From the NCBI GenBank assembly GCA_023395775.1, contig JAEWYA010000042.1:1-13980 (forward strand): a stretch of 13,980 bases of DNA, given 5' to 3'. Source of the DNA: Bacillota bacterium. Lineage in GTDB: Bacteria; Bacillota; Clostridia; Oscillospirales; Oscillospiraceae. Of the stretch, positions 5,016 to 12,045 are shown in pieces; the stretch's first letter is position 1, and every line of letters starts with the position of its first letter. The notes beneath the pieces were generated by a model that was given only the letters and a program-made list of their open reading frames with translations, was not told the DNA's origin and ran no database searches. The position numbers and the translations under genes were made by a program.

Positions 5016-7307
5016 TTATTTCAATTTTTCCTTGATCTTTGCTTTTGCCTCCGGGCTGAGGGCCTTGGAGGCAATTCGCACCGGAAGGGAGGGCAGGCGG
5101 AAAAACTTTTTGCGTACCTCGTCAAAAGGCTCCAGCGCATAGCTGGCGAAAAACGCAGTCCGGTCCGACGGCGGAGCGATGGGAGAGGCCAGCCGGGGAT
5201 TTCCCGCGATGGCCCGCTCCGGCGGGAAAGACTGCCGTCCCAGAGGAAGACGGTCAAAAATATGACTTGCGTGTGGGGTGTTCACCATGAGCATAGACAC
5301 GCCCCGCTCCTGCTGCTCCGGCAGCTCGTCGGGCCGGAGTCCCCAGAAGTCCCCCAGAGTAAAATCGCCTACCCGGGACATGGAAGTATAGGGGCAGCGG
5401 TAGCAGCAGGGACGCAGAAACAGCGCCCGGCCGAACGCCCGGCCCCATTCCGTCTGGAACAGGGGCGCGGAGTCCGCAGACCCGTCCTTATAGAGCAGAG
5501 TGAAGTGGCTGTCCTTCCAGCCGACGACCTTGTTACGAAAACGCACAGTCTGAAGAGAGCGACGCTTGCGGCTCTCAATGGAACGGACCATGTCCGCCCA
5601 CACACCCGGGGAGGGCACGCCCTGACATACGAGGTCGCAGGTGGTGAGATTTTCCGGACGGTTTCCAAGAAAATGATACAGCCCGTCCACCTGACAGGGA
5701 GTACCGGAGAATAGCACAGGCCGTGATTTCAGCAGCTCCCGGACCTCCTGATAAGCGCCTCGCAAATCACTTTGCACATACTTCGCGCCCCGAAGGTATC
5801 GTAAATCTTCCGGCCCGAAACAGGCGATGTGCCGCAGACGCAGTTTGCTGTCCAGCGCCGCCCCAAAGACCACGCCGCCGCATTCCAGGGTATCCTGGGC
5901 AATGAGGGAGAAGATGCCGCCGGAGGTGGAGTCCTTGCGGATAATATCGTCCTTGTTCCACGCGGCGAAGACCGCCGGAAGGGGACGGCTCTCCTTTGCC
6001 CGGAGAGCGGGGCATACGGACGTACAGCGTCCGCAGCGGATACATTTTTCGGGATCGACGGCGGGATAGGCGAAGCCCTCCCGGTCCCGCTCCATCGCGA
6101 TTGCGCCCTTAGGGCATATGGCGGCGCAGGCGGTGCAGCCGGTACAGGTCGTGTGGGAGGCAAGCTCCGGTAATCCGTTCCCGGACGCCGCTTCCGGCGC
6201 GGCGGGGACCTCCTGATCCAGCAGCGCGGAGCGCAGATAGTCCAAAGACTTCCGTCGTTCCGCTTCAAGCCGCTGGGACACGGCGGCCCAGTCAATTGCC
6301 TCCAGCAGCTCGGCGGTGTCGCCCTTGCCGATGATCCGGTTCACAAGACCCAGCCGGTCTAGAAGACTATAAATGCGGGATTGCTCCGGTGCGGCCATCT
6401 CCGCAGGGGAAGCTGATGTGAAAAACGGCTTTTGGAATTGCAGAGAGAACACAGTCCCGTGGAATGAGTTCGTACAGACATAGGAAGCCCGGCGAAACAG
6501 GCCCAAAAATTCCGCGGGGCCGGCGGAGAACACGCACTCCGCCACGGGATGGACCTTCTGCCGTACACCACACAGCTGGACGACGGGAAGCCCCGTCTCC
6601 TCCTGCAAACGGCGGATATACGGCTCCAGCGCACCGGGTTTGCTGATGCAGTAGCAGAGGATATATCCGCCGGACTGCTCCGGCTCCGCCGCCAGCGCGC
6701 CCCAGTCCTCCTGCCGCAGAAGCAGCGTGGGGTCCAGCACCACGGGCGCCTCTCGCCCGCTGATCTCCCGGATAATGGCCTGTCCTCTGGCCTCCCGGGC
6801 GGAGAGGTGGGAAAAGTTTGCCAAGTACTCATTCAGTTCATTCTCCATTCCGTCCGGAATGCGGGGAATGCCAAAAGAGGGGGCGTAGGCAATTTTCCGG
6901 CCCGACGTGAACTGGCTGAAAAACACCGGGTCAAAGTGACCGTCGGGGAAAATCTTCGGATTCCAGATCTGGTCGCTGCCGGAGAGATAGACGTCGCAAG
7001 GCGGCGCGCTTCTCAGTTCCTCCAGGCTTCCATACCGGTGCTCCGAGATATGCAGATGGCGGACGGCGAAGTCCTCAAACCGGTCGTACCGTTCCTTCAT
7101 GGCGTGGTAGTGGAGCGCCGTGTGAGCGTCCGCCGCAGCGGAGCCAAGGCCGGTGGGGCGGCGGAACAGGTCGTTGTCCTGATTCACATAGTAGTTGAAA
7201 ATTTCACACTCGCTTCCCAACTGCTCCACAGCCCGCTGGGTGGCGCAGGCCTGTAAGACCGCGCCGTAGTGGTGAATATGGAAAAAGGTGACAAGGCCCG
7301 TTTTCAA
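5016..7307 (-). CDS. Fusion of polysaccharide pyruvyl transferase, 2x[4Fe-4S] ferredoxin and FrhB-like domain
   Basis: The 763-residue protein joins two proteins more often seen as neighbours in capsule or cell-wall polysaccharide clusters. Residues 1-365 are a polysaccharide pyruvyl transferase domain, with LSGSDQIWNP at 108-117 and CTNSFHGTVFSLQFQKPF at 278-295. This family attaches pyruvate ketals to sugars using phosphoenolpyruvate. Residues 388-398 and 422-432 hold two CxxCxxCxxxCP motifs for two [4Fe-4S] clusters. Residues 448-740 match the N- and C-terminal domains of the F420 hydrogenase/dehydrogenase beta subunit family, with STSGG (460-464), FSGTPCQVDGL (533-543) and GDFTLGDFWGL (647-657). 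There is no signal peptide, so a cytoplasmic place is likely. Translation starts at TTG 7307 with AGGAGG seven bases upstream. It follows the dCMP deaminase gene by 21 bases. The redox domain's partner and substrate are unknown. Confidence 0.87.
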   Translation of the reverse strand: MKTGLVTFFHIHHYGAVLQACATQRAVEQLGSECEIFNYYVNQDNDLFRRPTGLGSAAADAHTALHYHAMKERYDRFEDFAVRHLHISEHRYGSLEELRSAPPCDVYLSGSDQIWNPKIFPDGHFDPVFFSQFTSGRKIAYAPSFGIPRIPDGMENELNEYLANFSHLSAREARGQAIIREISGREAPVVLDPTLLLRQEDWGALAAEPEQSGGYILCYCISKPGALEPYIRRLQEETGLPVVQLCGVRQKVHPVAECVFSAGPAEFLGLFRRASYVCTNSFHGTVFSLQFQKPFFTSASPAEMAAPEQSRIYSLLDRLGLVNRIIGKGDTAELLEAIDWAAVSQRLEAERRKSLDYLRSALLDQEVPAAPEAASGNGLPELASHTTCTGCTACAAICPKGAIAMERDREGFAYPAVDPEKCIRCGRCTSVCPALRAKESRPLPAVFAAWNKDDIIRKDSTSGGIFSLIAQDTLECGGVVFGAALDSKLRLRHIACFGPEDLRYLRGAKYVQSDLRGAYQEVRELLKSRPVLFSGTPCQVDGLYHFLGNRPENLTTCDLVCQGVPSPGVWADMVRSIESRKRRSLQTVRFRNKVVGWKDSHFTLLYKDGSADSAPLFQTEWGRAFGRALFLRPCCYRCPYTSMSRVGDFTLGDFWGLRPDELPEQQERGVSMLMVNTPHASHIFDRLPLGRQSFPPERAIAGNPRLASPIAPPSDRTAFFASYALEPFDEVRKKFFRLPSLPVRIASKALSPEAKAKIKEKLK

Positions 7308-7314
7308 GTGAAGG

Positions 7315-7320
7315 CCTCCT
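7315..7320 (-). promoter_or_regulatory. Shine-Dalgarno site for a TTG start
   Basis: On the minus strand AGGAGG (7320 down to 7315) is followed by seven bases and then TTG at 7307-7305. The frame reads MKTGLVTFFHIHHYGAVLQA, a normal pyruvyl transferase N-terminus. No in-frame ATG lies near enough to be an alternative. Confidence 0.8.
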
Positions 7321-7328
7321 TCCTCAAA

Positions 7329-7835
7329 TTACAGCTGAGACGGTGAATCGTCGGGAGAATCCAGAACAGGGAAGTCATCCTCGGCCACCCAGTCCGACAC
7401 ATAAACCACGTCATACTCTGTTTTTGTCCGCCGTATGACAACCTTTTCAAGCCCGGCGTTGATGACCTGTCTGCGGCACATGGAGCAGGAGGTGGCATCG
7501 CCCAGAAGCTCACCGGTCTGGGCGTCCCGGCCCACCAGATAGAGCGTTCCCCCCACCATGTCCCGCCTGGCGGCGGAGATGATGGCGTTGGCCTCGGCGT
7601 GGACGCTGCGGCACAGCTCATACCGCTCCCCCCGGGGGACCTTTGCCATCTCCCGGGTGCAGTAGCCCATATCCACGCAGTTTTTCCGGCCTCTGGGCGC
7701 GCCGTTGTAGCCCGTGGATATGATTTCGTCGTTGTTGACGATGATGGCGCCGTAGACCCGCCGCAGGCAGGTGGCCCGCTCTAAAACGGTCTGCGCGATA
7801 TCCAGATAGTAGTTTTCCTTGCTGATGCGGTTCAT
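7329..7835 (-). CDS. Deoxycytidylate (dCMP) deaminase family protein
   Basis: The 168-residue protein belongs to the zinc-dependent cytidine/deoxycytidylate deaminase family. dCMP deaminase converts dCMP to dUMP, the substrate of thymidylate synthase. Zinc ligands and the catalytic glutamate are visible: H79-A-E81 in SVHAEANAI, and C117-x2-C120 in TSCSMC. The substrate-binding segment TGYNGAPRG (41-49) is typical of dCMP deaminases and ComE-like proteins. The position before C117 is serine rather than the common proline, which is tolerated within the family. The open frame extends upstream to 7922, but that part lies within the predicted leader. ATG 7835 has GGGAGGG five bases upstream and gives the usual N-terminus. 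It is cotranscribed with the pyruvyl transferase fusion; a metabolic link between the two is not evident. Confidence 0.88.
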   Translation of the reverse strand: MNRISKENYYLDIAQTVLERATCLRRVYGAIIVNNDEIISTGYNGAPRGRKNCVDMGYCTREMAKVPRGERYELCRSVHAEANAIISAARRDMVGGTLYLVGRDAQTGELLGDATSCSMCRRQVINAGLEKVVIRRTKTEYDVVYVSDWVAEDDFPVLDSPDDSPSQL

Positions 7836-7930
7836 GGACACCCTCCCGTGAAGACCGGCGGATTTCGCCGGAGATTGAAAGCGGCTCGAATGCAATGCTG
7901 CTTTGCAGGCCCGTCTGTTCATTAAACATC

Positions 7931-7959
7931 ATTGTACACAGACTTGTGCGGTTTTGCAA
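7931..7959 (-). promoter_or_regulatory. Sigma-A promoter for the dCMP deaminase operon
   Basis: On the minus strand, TTGCAA (7959-7954) and TACAAT (7936-7931) are 17 bases apart. The start would be near 7924, giving a leader of about 90 bases before the deaminase ATG. No structure of note was recognised in that leader. The promoter begins just four bases after the upstream XdhC stop codon, and no terminator separates them, so readthrough is also possible. Confidence 0.65.
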
Positions 7960-7962
7960 GGC

Positions 7963-8964
7963 TTACCCGCCCTGCCGGGGAATTTCCATGCCGGCCCGGA
8001 AGCTGATCAGCTCCGCCGCCACGGAGACGGCGATCTCCTCCGGCGTCTGCGCCCCGATGGAGAGCCCGATGGGCGCGTGGAGGATTGCGTGTTCGTCCGG
8101 CGTGAAGCCCGCCGCCAGCAACCGCTTTCGGCACAGGTCCAGCTTTTGCCTGCTGCCGATGCAGCCGATATACCGCGCCCCGGAGCGCAGTACCTGCGTC
8201 AGCACCTCATAGTCCGCCTGGTGGCCCCGGGTCATCACCGCCACGTAGTCGTTCGCCGTGACGGTCAGGTCCGGCTTTTTAAAATCGCACACGGCCACCC
8301 GTTCTGCCGTCGGAAAAAACGCGGGGTCGGCAAACTCGGCCCGGTCGTCGTACACCGCGCAGCGAAAACCCAGCGGGTGCAGCGCCGCCGCCAGCGCCCG
8401 GGACACATGCCCCGCGCCGAAAATATGGACCCAGCCGGCCCGGACCACCGGAATGGAAAACCAGCCGTCCTCGGTCAGCAGGGGCATGTCCTTCATCAGA
8501 GCGGACAGCGCGGAGTCGTCCGCATCCTCCGCTGTGACGGCCCGCATCCCAGTGACGCGGCTGCCTTCCAGCTGCCGCACAAGCCATGCGTCCCGGCCCT
8601 GCCCGTCGGCCTCTACCAGGGCCCGGAAGACGGCCAACGCGGACTCGTCCCTGGGAGGGATGTATTGAAACTGCACCGACACATCGCCGCCGCAGACCAT
8701 TCCAAGACTTTTGTCGTTTCCCTGCACAAAACGGTAGTCCCGCCGCTCGTCTTTTCCGCTTCGAAGGACCTCCGCTGCCAGCTTCTGCGCCTCAAACTCA
8801 ACATTTCCGCCGCCGATGGTCCCATCGGTGATTCCGTCCGGCAGCACCGCCATCATGGCCCCGGCGCTCCGGGGTGTGGACCCAGCGGAGGACAAGAGAC
8901 TTACAAGGCACGCGGGTTGGCCGCTTTCCAGCCCGTGAATCAGTGTTTTCCAAAACTCCCGCAT
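7963..8964 (-). CDS. XdhC/CoxI family molybdoenzyme maturation protein
   Basis: XdhC-type proteins bind molybdenum cofactor, assist its sulfuration and insert it into xanthine dehydrogenase-like hydroxylases. The 333-residue protein has both expected domains. The N-terminal XdhC_CoxI domain shows GSTPRSAGAMM (28-38), DGTIGGGNVE (47-56) and GMVCGG (88-93). The C-terminal Rossmann-like domain shows IFGAGHVSRALA (181-192), TRGHQAD (245-251), YIGCIGSRQK (265-274) and APIGLSIGAQTPEEIAVSVA (297-316). The start ATG 8964 has GAGGG five bases upstream. An in-frame ATG at 8976 would overlap that site and lacks a good one of its own. No hydroxylase subunit or cofactor gene is in the window, so the client enzyme lies elsewhere; selenium-dependent molybdenum hydroxylases of Clostridia are candidates. 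Confidence 0.9.
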   Translation of the reverse strand: MREFWKTLIHGLESGQPACLVSLLSSAGSTPRSAGAMMAVLPDGITDGTIGGGNVEFEAQKLAAEVLRSGKDERRDYRFVQGNDKSLGMVCGGDVSVQFQYIPPRDESALAVFRALVEADGQGRDAWLVRQLEGSRVTGMRAVTAEDADDSALSALMKDMPLLTEDGWFSIPVVRAGWVHIFGAGHVSRALAAALHPLGFRCAVYDDRAEFADPAFFPTAERVAVCDFKKPDLTVTANDYVAVMTRGHQADYEVLTQVLRSGARYIGCIGSRQKLDLCRKRLLAAGFTPDEHAILHAPIGLSIGAQTPEEIAVSVAAELISFRAGMEIPRQGG

Positions 8965-8969
8965 GATAT

Positions 8970-8974
8970 CCCTC
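8970..8974 (-). promoter_or_regulatory. Shine-Dalgarno site deciding the XdhC start
   Basis: Minus-strand GAGGG (8974 down to 8970) lies five bases before ATG 8964. It is inside the first codons of the alternative start at 8976, which has only CGGA directly next to it. The shorter form is favoured, a difference of four residues. Confidence 0.6.
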
Positions 8975-8999
8975 ATTCCGTTAGTTTATGATTAGAGGT

Positions 9000-9008
9000 A
9001 TTATAACA
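9000..9008 (-). promoter_or_regulatory. Extended -10 promoter for the xdhC-like gene
   Basis: The minus strand reads TGTTATAAT from 9008 to 9000: a perfect TATAAT with the TGn extension. No convincing -35 hexamer is seen at the usual distance; a weak TATTCA lies at 9028-9023. Transcription would start near 8993, about 30 bases before the chosen ATG. Confidence 0.55.
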
Positions 9009-9101
9009 GCTTTTTTCGTATTTGAATATGGAGAATCTGAAAATAATCCGCTGCTTTTGCGGATTTGACTGGAAAAGCGGCGCCTGTCTTCACGTGAAAA
9101 A

Positions 9102-9134
9102 CCGCCGGGCTGACGATTTTTGTCAGTCCGGCGG
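9102..9134 (-). terminator. Intrinsic terminator of the nfeD-slipin operon
   Basis: On the minus strand CCGCCGGACTGAC (9134-9122) pairs with GTCAGCCCGGCGG (9114-9102), with one A-C mismatch, around the loop AAAAATC. Five T follow at 9101-9097. It lies 15 bases past the slipin stop codon. Confidence 0.82.
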
Positions 9135-9148
9135 TCCATTTGTACGGT

Positions 9149-10069
9149 TTATTTTTTTGCAGGGGGATCGTTTTCCAACAGGGCCTTGGCGCTGGCCGCC
9201 AGACCGGCCAGCCCCTGCAGCTCGGAGGGAATAATAATTTTGGTGGCCTGACCGTCGGCAGCCTTGGCAAACGCTTCCAGTGCCTTGATTTTCACCACCT
9301 GATCATTGGGGTTAGCCTCGTTCATCAGCTTAATAGACTCCGCCAGAGCGGTTTGCACCAGCTTGATGGCCTGCGCCTCACCGTCTGCCTTCATAATGGC
9401 GGCCTGTTTGGCGGCGTCGGCCCGCAAAATGGCGGATTCCTTCTCGCCCTCGGCTACCAGGATCTGGCTGGCCTTCTGACCCTCAGCCTGAAGAATGGAC
9501 TCACGGCGCTCACGCTCCGCCTTCATCTGCTTCTCCATGGCGTTCTGGATCTCCTTGGGCGGGATAATATTCTTCAGCTCGACGCGGTTCACTTTGATGC
9601 CCCAAGGGTCCGTGGCCTCGTCCAGAATGGCGCGCATCCGGGTGTTGATGGTGTCGCGGGAGGTGAGAGACTGGTCCAGCTCCATGTCGCCGATGATATT
9701 GCGCAGGGTAGTGGCGGTCAGATTTTCAATGGCGTTCATGGGCCGCTCCACACCATAGGTATACAGCTTCGGGTCGGTGATCTGGAAATAGATGACCGTG
9801 TCGATCTGCATGGTGACATTATCCTTGGTAATAACAGGCTGGGGCGCGAAGTCCGCCACCTGCTCCTTCAGGGACACCTTCTTGGAGACACGCTCAATGA
9901 ACGGCATCTTGAAGTGCAGACCCACGTTCCAAACGGCGCGGAACGCGCCCAGGCGCTCCACAACATAGGCCTTGGACTGCTGGACGATGACGATGTTACT
10001 GACGATCAGCAGCAGGACCAGAACGACCAGGACGATCAGTGCAATGGTTCTGATAGGCATGATAGGCAT
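9149..10069 (-). CDS. SPFH/slipin-family membrane protein (QmcA/stomatin-like)
   Basis: This 306-residue protein is of the stomatin/prohibitin/flotillin/HflK-C superfamily, which forms large oligomers on the inner membrane and is linked to membrane microdomains and proteolysis control. It has one N-terminal membrane helix (about residues 7-28) and an SPFH domain from about 30 to 200. The domain contains VVERLGAFRAVWNVGLHFK (36-54), VITKDNVTMQIDTVIYFQI (79-97) and GIKVNRVELKNIIPP (157-171). A charged helical stretch rich in Glu, Lys and Ala follows (about 175-250), likely coiled coil. The C-terminus ends in a short region rich in small residues. Its ATG overlaps the stop of the nfeD-like gene by one base (TAATG), with GGAGGG nine bases upstream, so the two are translationally coupled. 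SPFH and NfeD pairs are a recurring bacterial arrangement. Confidence 0.92.
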   Translation of the reverse strand: MPIMPIRTIALIVLVVLVLLLIVSNIVIVQQSKAYVVERLGAFRAVWNVGLHFKMPFIERVSKKVSLKEQVADFAPQPVITKDNVTMQIDTVIYFQITDPKLYTYGVERPMNAIENLTATTLRNIIGDMELDQSLTSRDTINTRMRAILDEATDPWGIKVNRVELKNIIPPKEIQNAMEKQMKAERERRESILQAEGQKASQILVAEGEKESAILRADAAKQAAIMKADGEAQAIKLVQTALAESIKLMNEANPNDQVVKIKALEAFAKAADGQATKIIIPSELQGLAGLAASAKALLENDPPAKK

Positions 10070-10515
10070 TATCTAGTTCCCTCCAATATTTCATTTTTTT
10101 CAACAAAGAGCTTCACGCCCTCCATTTTTGAAATGGTGACAAGGCTTCCCTCCGGAAGAACGGTTCCGTCCGCGCTGCGGGCTGTCCAGGTCTTGCCGTC
10201 CACATAGACGGCCCCGGAGGCGTTCTCGTTGTCGACGGTCTCTGTTACCTTGCCGGTCAGACCGATCACTCGGTCCAGATTGGTGGGAATGGTTTTGCCG
10301 GATTTCATCTTTTGCACCAGCGGACGGGTAGCCGCCAGCGCCACGGCGGAGACGGCCAGAAAAATTGCGAACTGCACGCCCACGGATACGTTCAGGATCG
10401 TTGCAACCAGCGCGGCTACGGCGCCGGCCACGAACCAGATGGATACCAAGCCCGATGTGGCAGCCTCCACCAGGCCGAACAGCACGATGGCTCCAAGCCA
10501 GATCCAGATCATCAT
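10069..10515 (-). CDS. NfeD-like membrane protein (short form)
   Basis: The 148-residue protein is the short NfeD type that lacks the ClpP-like serine protease domain. It has three hydrophobic segments in the first 65 residues (about 3-19, 22-42 and 46-64). A soluble C-terminal OB-fold domain follows (about 80-145), recognisable from LTGKVTETV, GAVYVDGKTWTARS and GSLVTISKMEGVKLFVEK. NfeD proteins accompany slipins and are thought to act with them at the membrane. The first of two adjacent ATG codons (10515) has GGGAGG ten bases upstream; the second (10512) would give a gap of 13. It is first in a two-gene operon with the SPFH gene. Confidence 0.88.
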   Translation of the reverse strand: MMIWIWLGAIVLFGLVEAATSGLVSIWFVAGAVAALVATILNVSVGVQFAIFLAVSAVALAATRPLVQKMKSGKTIPTNLDRVIGLTGKVTETVDNENASGAVYVDGKTWTARSADGTVLPEGSLVTISKMEGVKLFVEKNEILEGTR

Positions 10516-10592
10516 AATAAAAAAACCTCCCTTGGCAGGAATTCATTGGGTTTGAGGAATGCGAAAGAAGTATATGATATGTCCTGTCAATC

Positions 10593-10601
10593 ATTGTACC
10601 A
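10593..10601 (-). promoter_or_regulatory. Candidate extended -10 promoter for the nfeD-slipin operon
   Basis: The minus strand reads TGGTACAAT from 10601 to 10593, an extended -10 element. At the -35 position there is only a T-rich TGTTTT. Transcription would begin near 10586, about 70 bases before the nfeD-like ATG. The region between this and the methyltransferase promoter at 10760 holds no gene on either strand that I can support. Confidence 0.45.
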
Positions 10602-10630
10602 CATCTCCCCGCAAAAAAACAGCCCCGCAG

Positions 10631-10655
10631 GGCACCTTATTCTGGAACAGGTGCC
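10631..10655. repeat. Imperfect palindrome in the divergent intergenic region
   Basis: GGCACCT (10631-10637) and AGGTGCC (10649-10655) are perfect reverse complements, and TTC/GAA inside them extends the symmetry. On the minus strand a T7 run follows at 10618-10612, after a further short GCCC-TGCG-GGGC hairpin. It could therefore be a minus-strand terminator, an operator between divergent promoters, or nothing. No gene on the minus strand would need a terminator here. Confidence 0.45.
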
Positions 10656-10759
10656 GGAGGAAAAAATTGCTTTATTTATATAACGGACGGAAAACCCAAA
10701 AGGTTTCAGTCTCCGCAAATTTTTTGACCGCAGTTTTCGTTTTGCGGCAAACCGCCGCG

Positions 10760-10788
10760 TTGCACATTTTTCAAATATCTGTTATAGT
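10760..10788 (+). promoter_or_regulatory. Sigma-A promoter for the RNA methyltransferase gene
   Basis: TTGCAC (10760-10765) and TATAGT (10783-10788) are 17 bases apart, and TG at 10780-10781 makes an extended -10. The start would be near 10795. A strong AAGGAGG at 10816-10822 follows, eight bases before the ATG. Confidence 0.7.
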
Positions 10789-10830
10789 AATTCAAATACG
10801 GATTTTGAAATTTTTAAGGAGGCGCAGCCC

Positions 10831-11940
10831 ATGACGCTGACGGTGCCCTGCCTGTTCGGACTGGAAAGTCTGGTGGCGGATGAGATGAAACGGCTGAATT
10901 TACAGGAGGTCCGTGCGGAAAACGGGCGGGTCCACTGTCGGGGGACGCTGGCCGATATTGCCCGGCTGAATATCAATCTGCGCTGCGGCGCGCGGGTGCT
11001 GATGGAGCTGGGCAGCTTCCCCGCGGGAGACTTTGAGGCGCTGTTTCAGGGAGTCCGTGCTCTGCCGTGGGAGAATTACATTCCAAAAGACGGTGAGTTT
11101 CCGGTAAAAGGGTATTCCCTCAATTCTCAGCTCCACTCCGTCCCGGCCTGTCAGGCCATTGTGAAAAAGGCGGCTGCGAAGCGTCTGGGGGAGAAGTACG
11201 GCGTGGAGACCTTGCCGGAAGTGGGGAGCCGGTATCAGATCCAGTTCGCCATCGTAAAAGACGTGGCGACGCTGTATCTGGATACCTCCGGCGAGGGGCT
11301 CTACAAACGGGGTTACCGCGCGCAGGGCGTCGTCGCGCCCCTGCGGGAGACGTTGGCGGCGGCGCTTGTGACGCTGTCCCGCTATCGGGGCAAGGACCCC
11401 TTCTGCGACCCCTTCTGCGGCTCCGGCACCATTCCCATCGAGGCGGCGCTGATTGCGAAAAACCGCGCCCCCGGTCTGGACCGGAGCTTTTCCGCCCAGA
11501 AGTGGAAGAACATGGACGGCAAGCTCTGGCTGGAAGCGGCGGACGAGGCGATGGATAAGGAATTCCATGGAACCTATGATATCTGGGGCGGCGACATCGA
11601 CCCGGAGGCCGTGGAGCTGGCAAGGCACAACGCGGAGCTGGCGGGTGTGGAGGACTGTGTCCGCTTTGAGGTGGCCGACGCCGGAAAATTCTACCGGGAC
11701 AGCGAGTACGGCCAGCTGGTGACCAACCCGCCCTACGGTGAGCGTTTGATGGAGAAGAGCGAGGCGGAAGCGCTCTATCGGATATTCGGCGCGGCCTGCC
11801 GGGAGCTGCCCCCAAAGTGGCGGGTGCTGGTGCTTTCGTCCCACACGGAGTTCGAGCGAAGCTTCGGCCGTCAGGCGGACAAGAAGCGCAAGCTCTATAA
11901 CGGAATGCTGAAGTGCGATCTGTTTATGTACGGAAAGTAA
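10831..11940 (+). CDS. THUMP-domain SAM-dependent RNA methyltransferase (RlmL N-terminal/YpsC type)
   Basis: This 369-residue cytoplasmic enzyme matches the family that methylates guanine N2 in 23S rRNA (m2G2445 in Escherichia coli, by the first half of RlmL); Bacillota carry it as a stand-alone protein such as YpsC. An N-terminal ferredoxin-like/THUMP region spans about 1-160 and binds RNA. A Rossmann methyltransferase domain follows. The SAM-binding motif is DPFCGSGTIPIEAA (193-206), with acidic GGDIDPEAVELARHN further on. The catalytic NPPYGERL starts at N299, the usual N-P-P-Y signature of base amino-group methyltransferases. The length agrees with single-domain family members. It has its own promoter, a strong ribosome site and no clear terminator downstream. 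The exact target nucleotide is inferred from family. Confidence 0.88.
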   Translation: MTLTVPCLFGLESLVADEMKRLNLQEVRAENGRVHCRGTLADIARLNINLRCGARVLMELGSFPAGDFEALFQGVRALPWENYIPKDGEFPVKGYSLNSQLHSVPACQAIVKKAAAKRLGEKYGVETLPEVGSRYQIQFAIVKDVATLYLDTSGEGLYKRGYRAQGVVAPLRETLAAALVTLSRYRGKDPFCDPFCGSGTIPIEAALIAKNRAPGLDRSFSAQKWKNMDGKLWLEAADEAMDKEFHGTYDIWGGDIDPEAVELARHNAELAGVEDCVRFEVADAGKFYRDSEYGQLVTNPPYGERLMEKSEAEALYRIFGAACRELPPKWRVLVLSSHTEFERSFGRQADKKRKLYNGMLKCDLFMYGK

Positions 11941-11985
11941 TTTTTTATAAAAAAATTACAATATGTAGCGCGCATGCGTAAAGCC

Positions 11986-12045
11986 GGGACCTCTGCCCAA
12001 ATTCGGCGGTGGTCCCCGCTGCGATCAGGCAAATGTCATGCGGTG
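11986..12045 (+). other. GC-rich double hairpin in AT-rich spacer (candidate structured RNA)
   Basis: The 340-base spacer between the methyltransferase stop and groES is strongly AT-rich except for about 65 bases here. Hairpin 1: GGGACC (11986-11991) with GGTCCC (12011-12016), a T-T mismatch, then CTGCC (11993-11997) with GGCGG (12005-12009), loop CAAATTC. Hairpin 2 starts on the next base: CGCTGC (12017-12022) with GCGGTG (12040-12045), two G-U pairs, loop of 17 bases. No T run follows, so this is not a standard terminator, and no known riboswitch consensus was recognised. It may be part of the methyltransferase 3' UTR, an independent small RNA, or chance. The rest of the spacer (12050-12170) shows nothing I can name. 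Confidence 0.4.

Noticed and set aside
7903..8991. Long open frame (362 codons) on the + strand opposite the XdhC gene
   Set aside because: It is a low-complexity Arg/His/Gly/Pro-rich shadow of the GC-rich minus-strand gene, with no family resemblance and no ribosome site; the XdhC reading has clear motifs.
9140..10207. Open frame of 355 codons on the + strand opposite the slipin gene
   Set aside because: Leu/His/Gly-rich shadow of the SPFH gene; it begins inside that operon's terminator spacer and has no recognisable domain.
10585..10590. Minus-strand TTGACA hexamer upstream of the nfeD-like gene
   Set aside because: A perfect -35 sequence, but nothing like a -10 is found 16-18 bases downstream (the bases there read CTTTCG), so it is not taken as a promoter.
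10900..11844. Open frame of 314 codons on the minus strand opposite the methyltransferase gene
   Set aside because: A codon-bias shadow; the sense frame carries SAM-binding and NPPY motifs and a proper promoter and ribosome site.
11941..11957. AT palindrome (TTTTTTATAAAAAA) directly after the methyltransferase gene as a terminator
   Set aside because: The arms contain only A and T, so the hairpin would be too weak for intrinsic termination.
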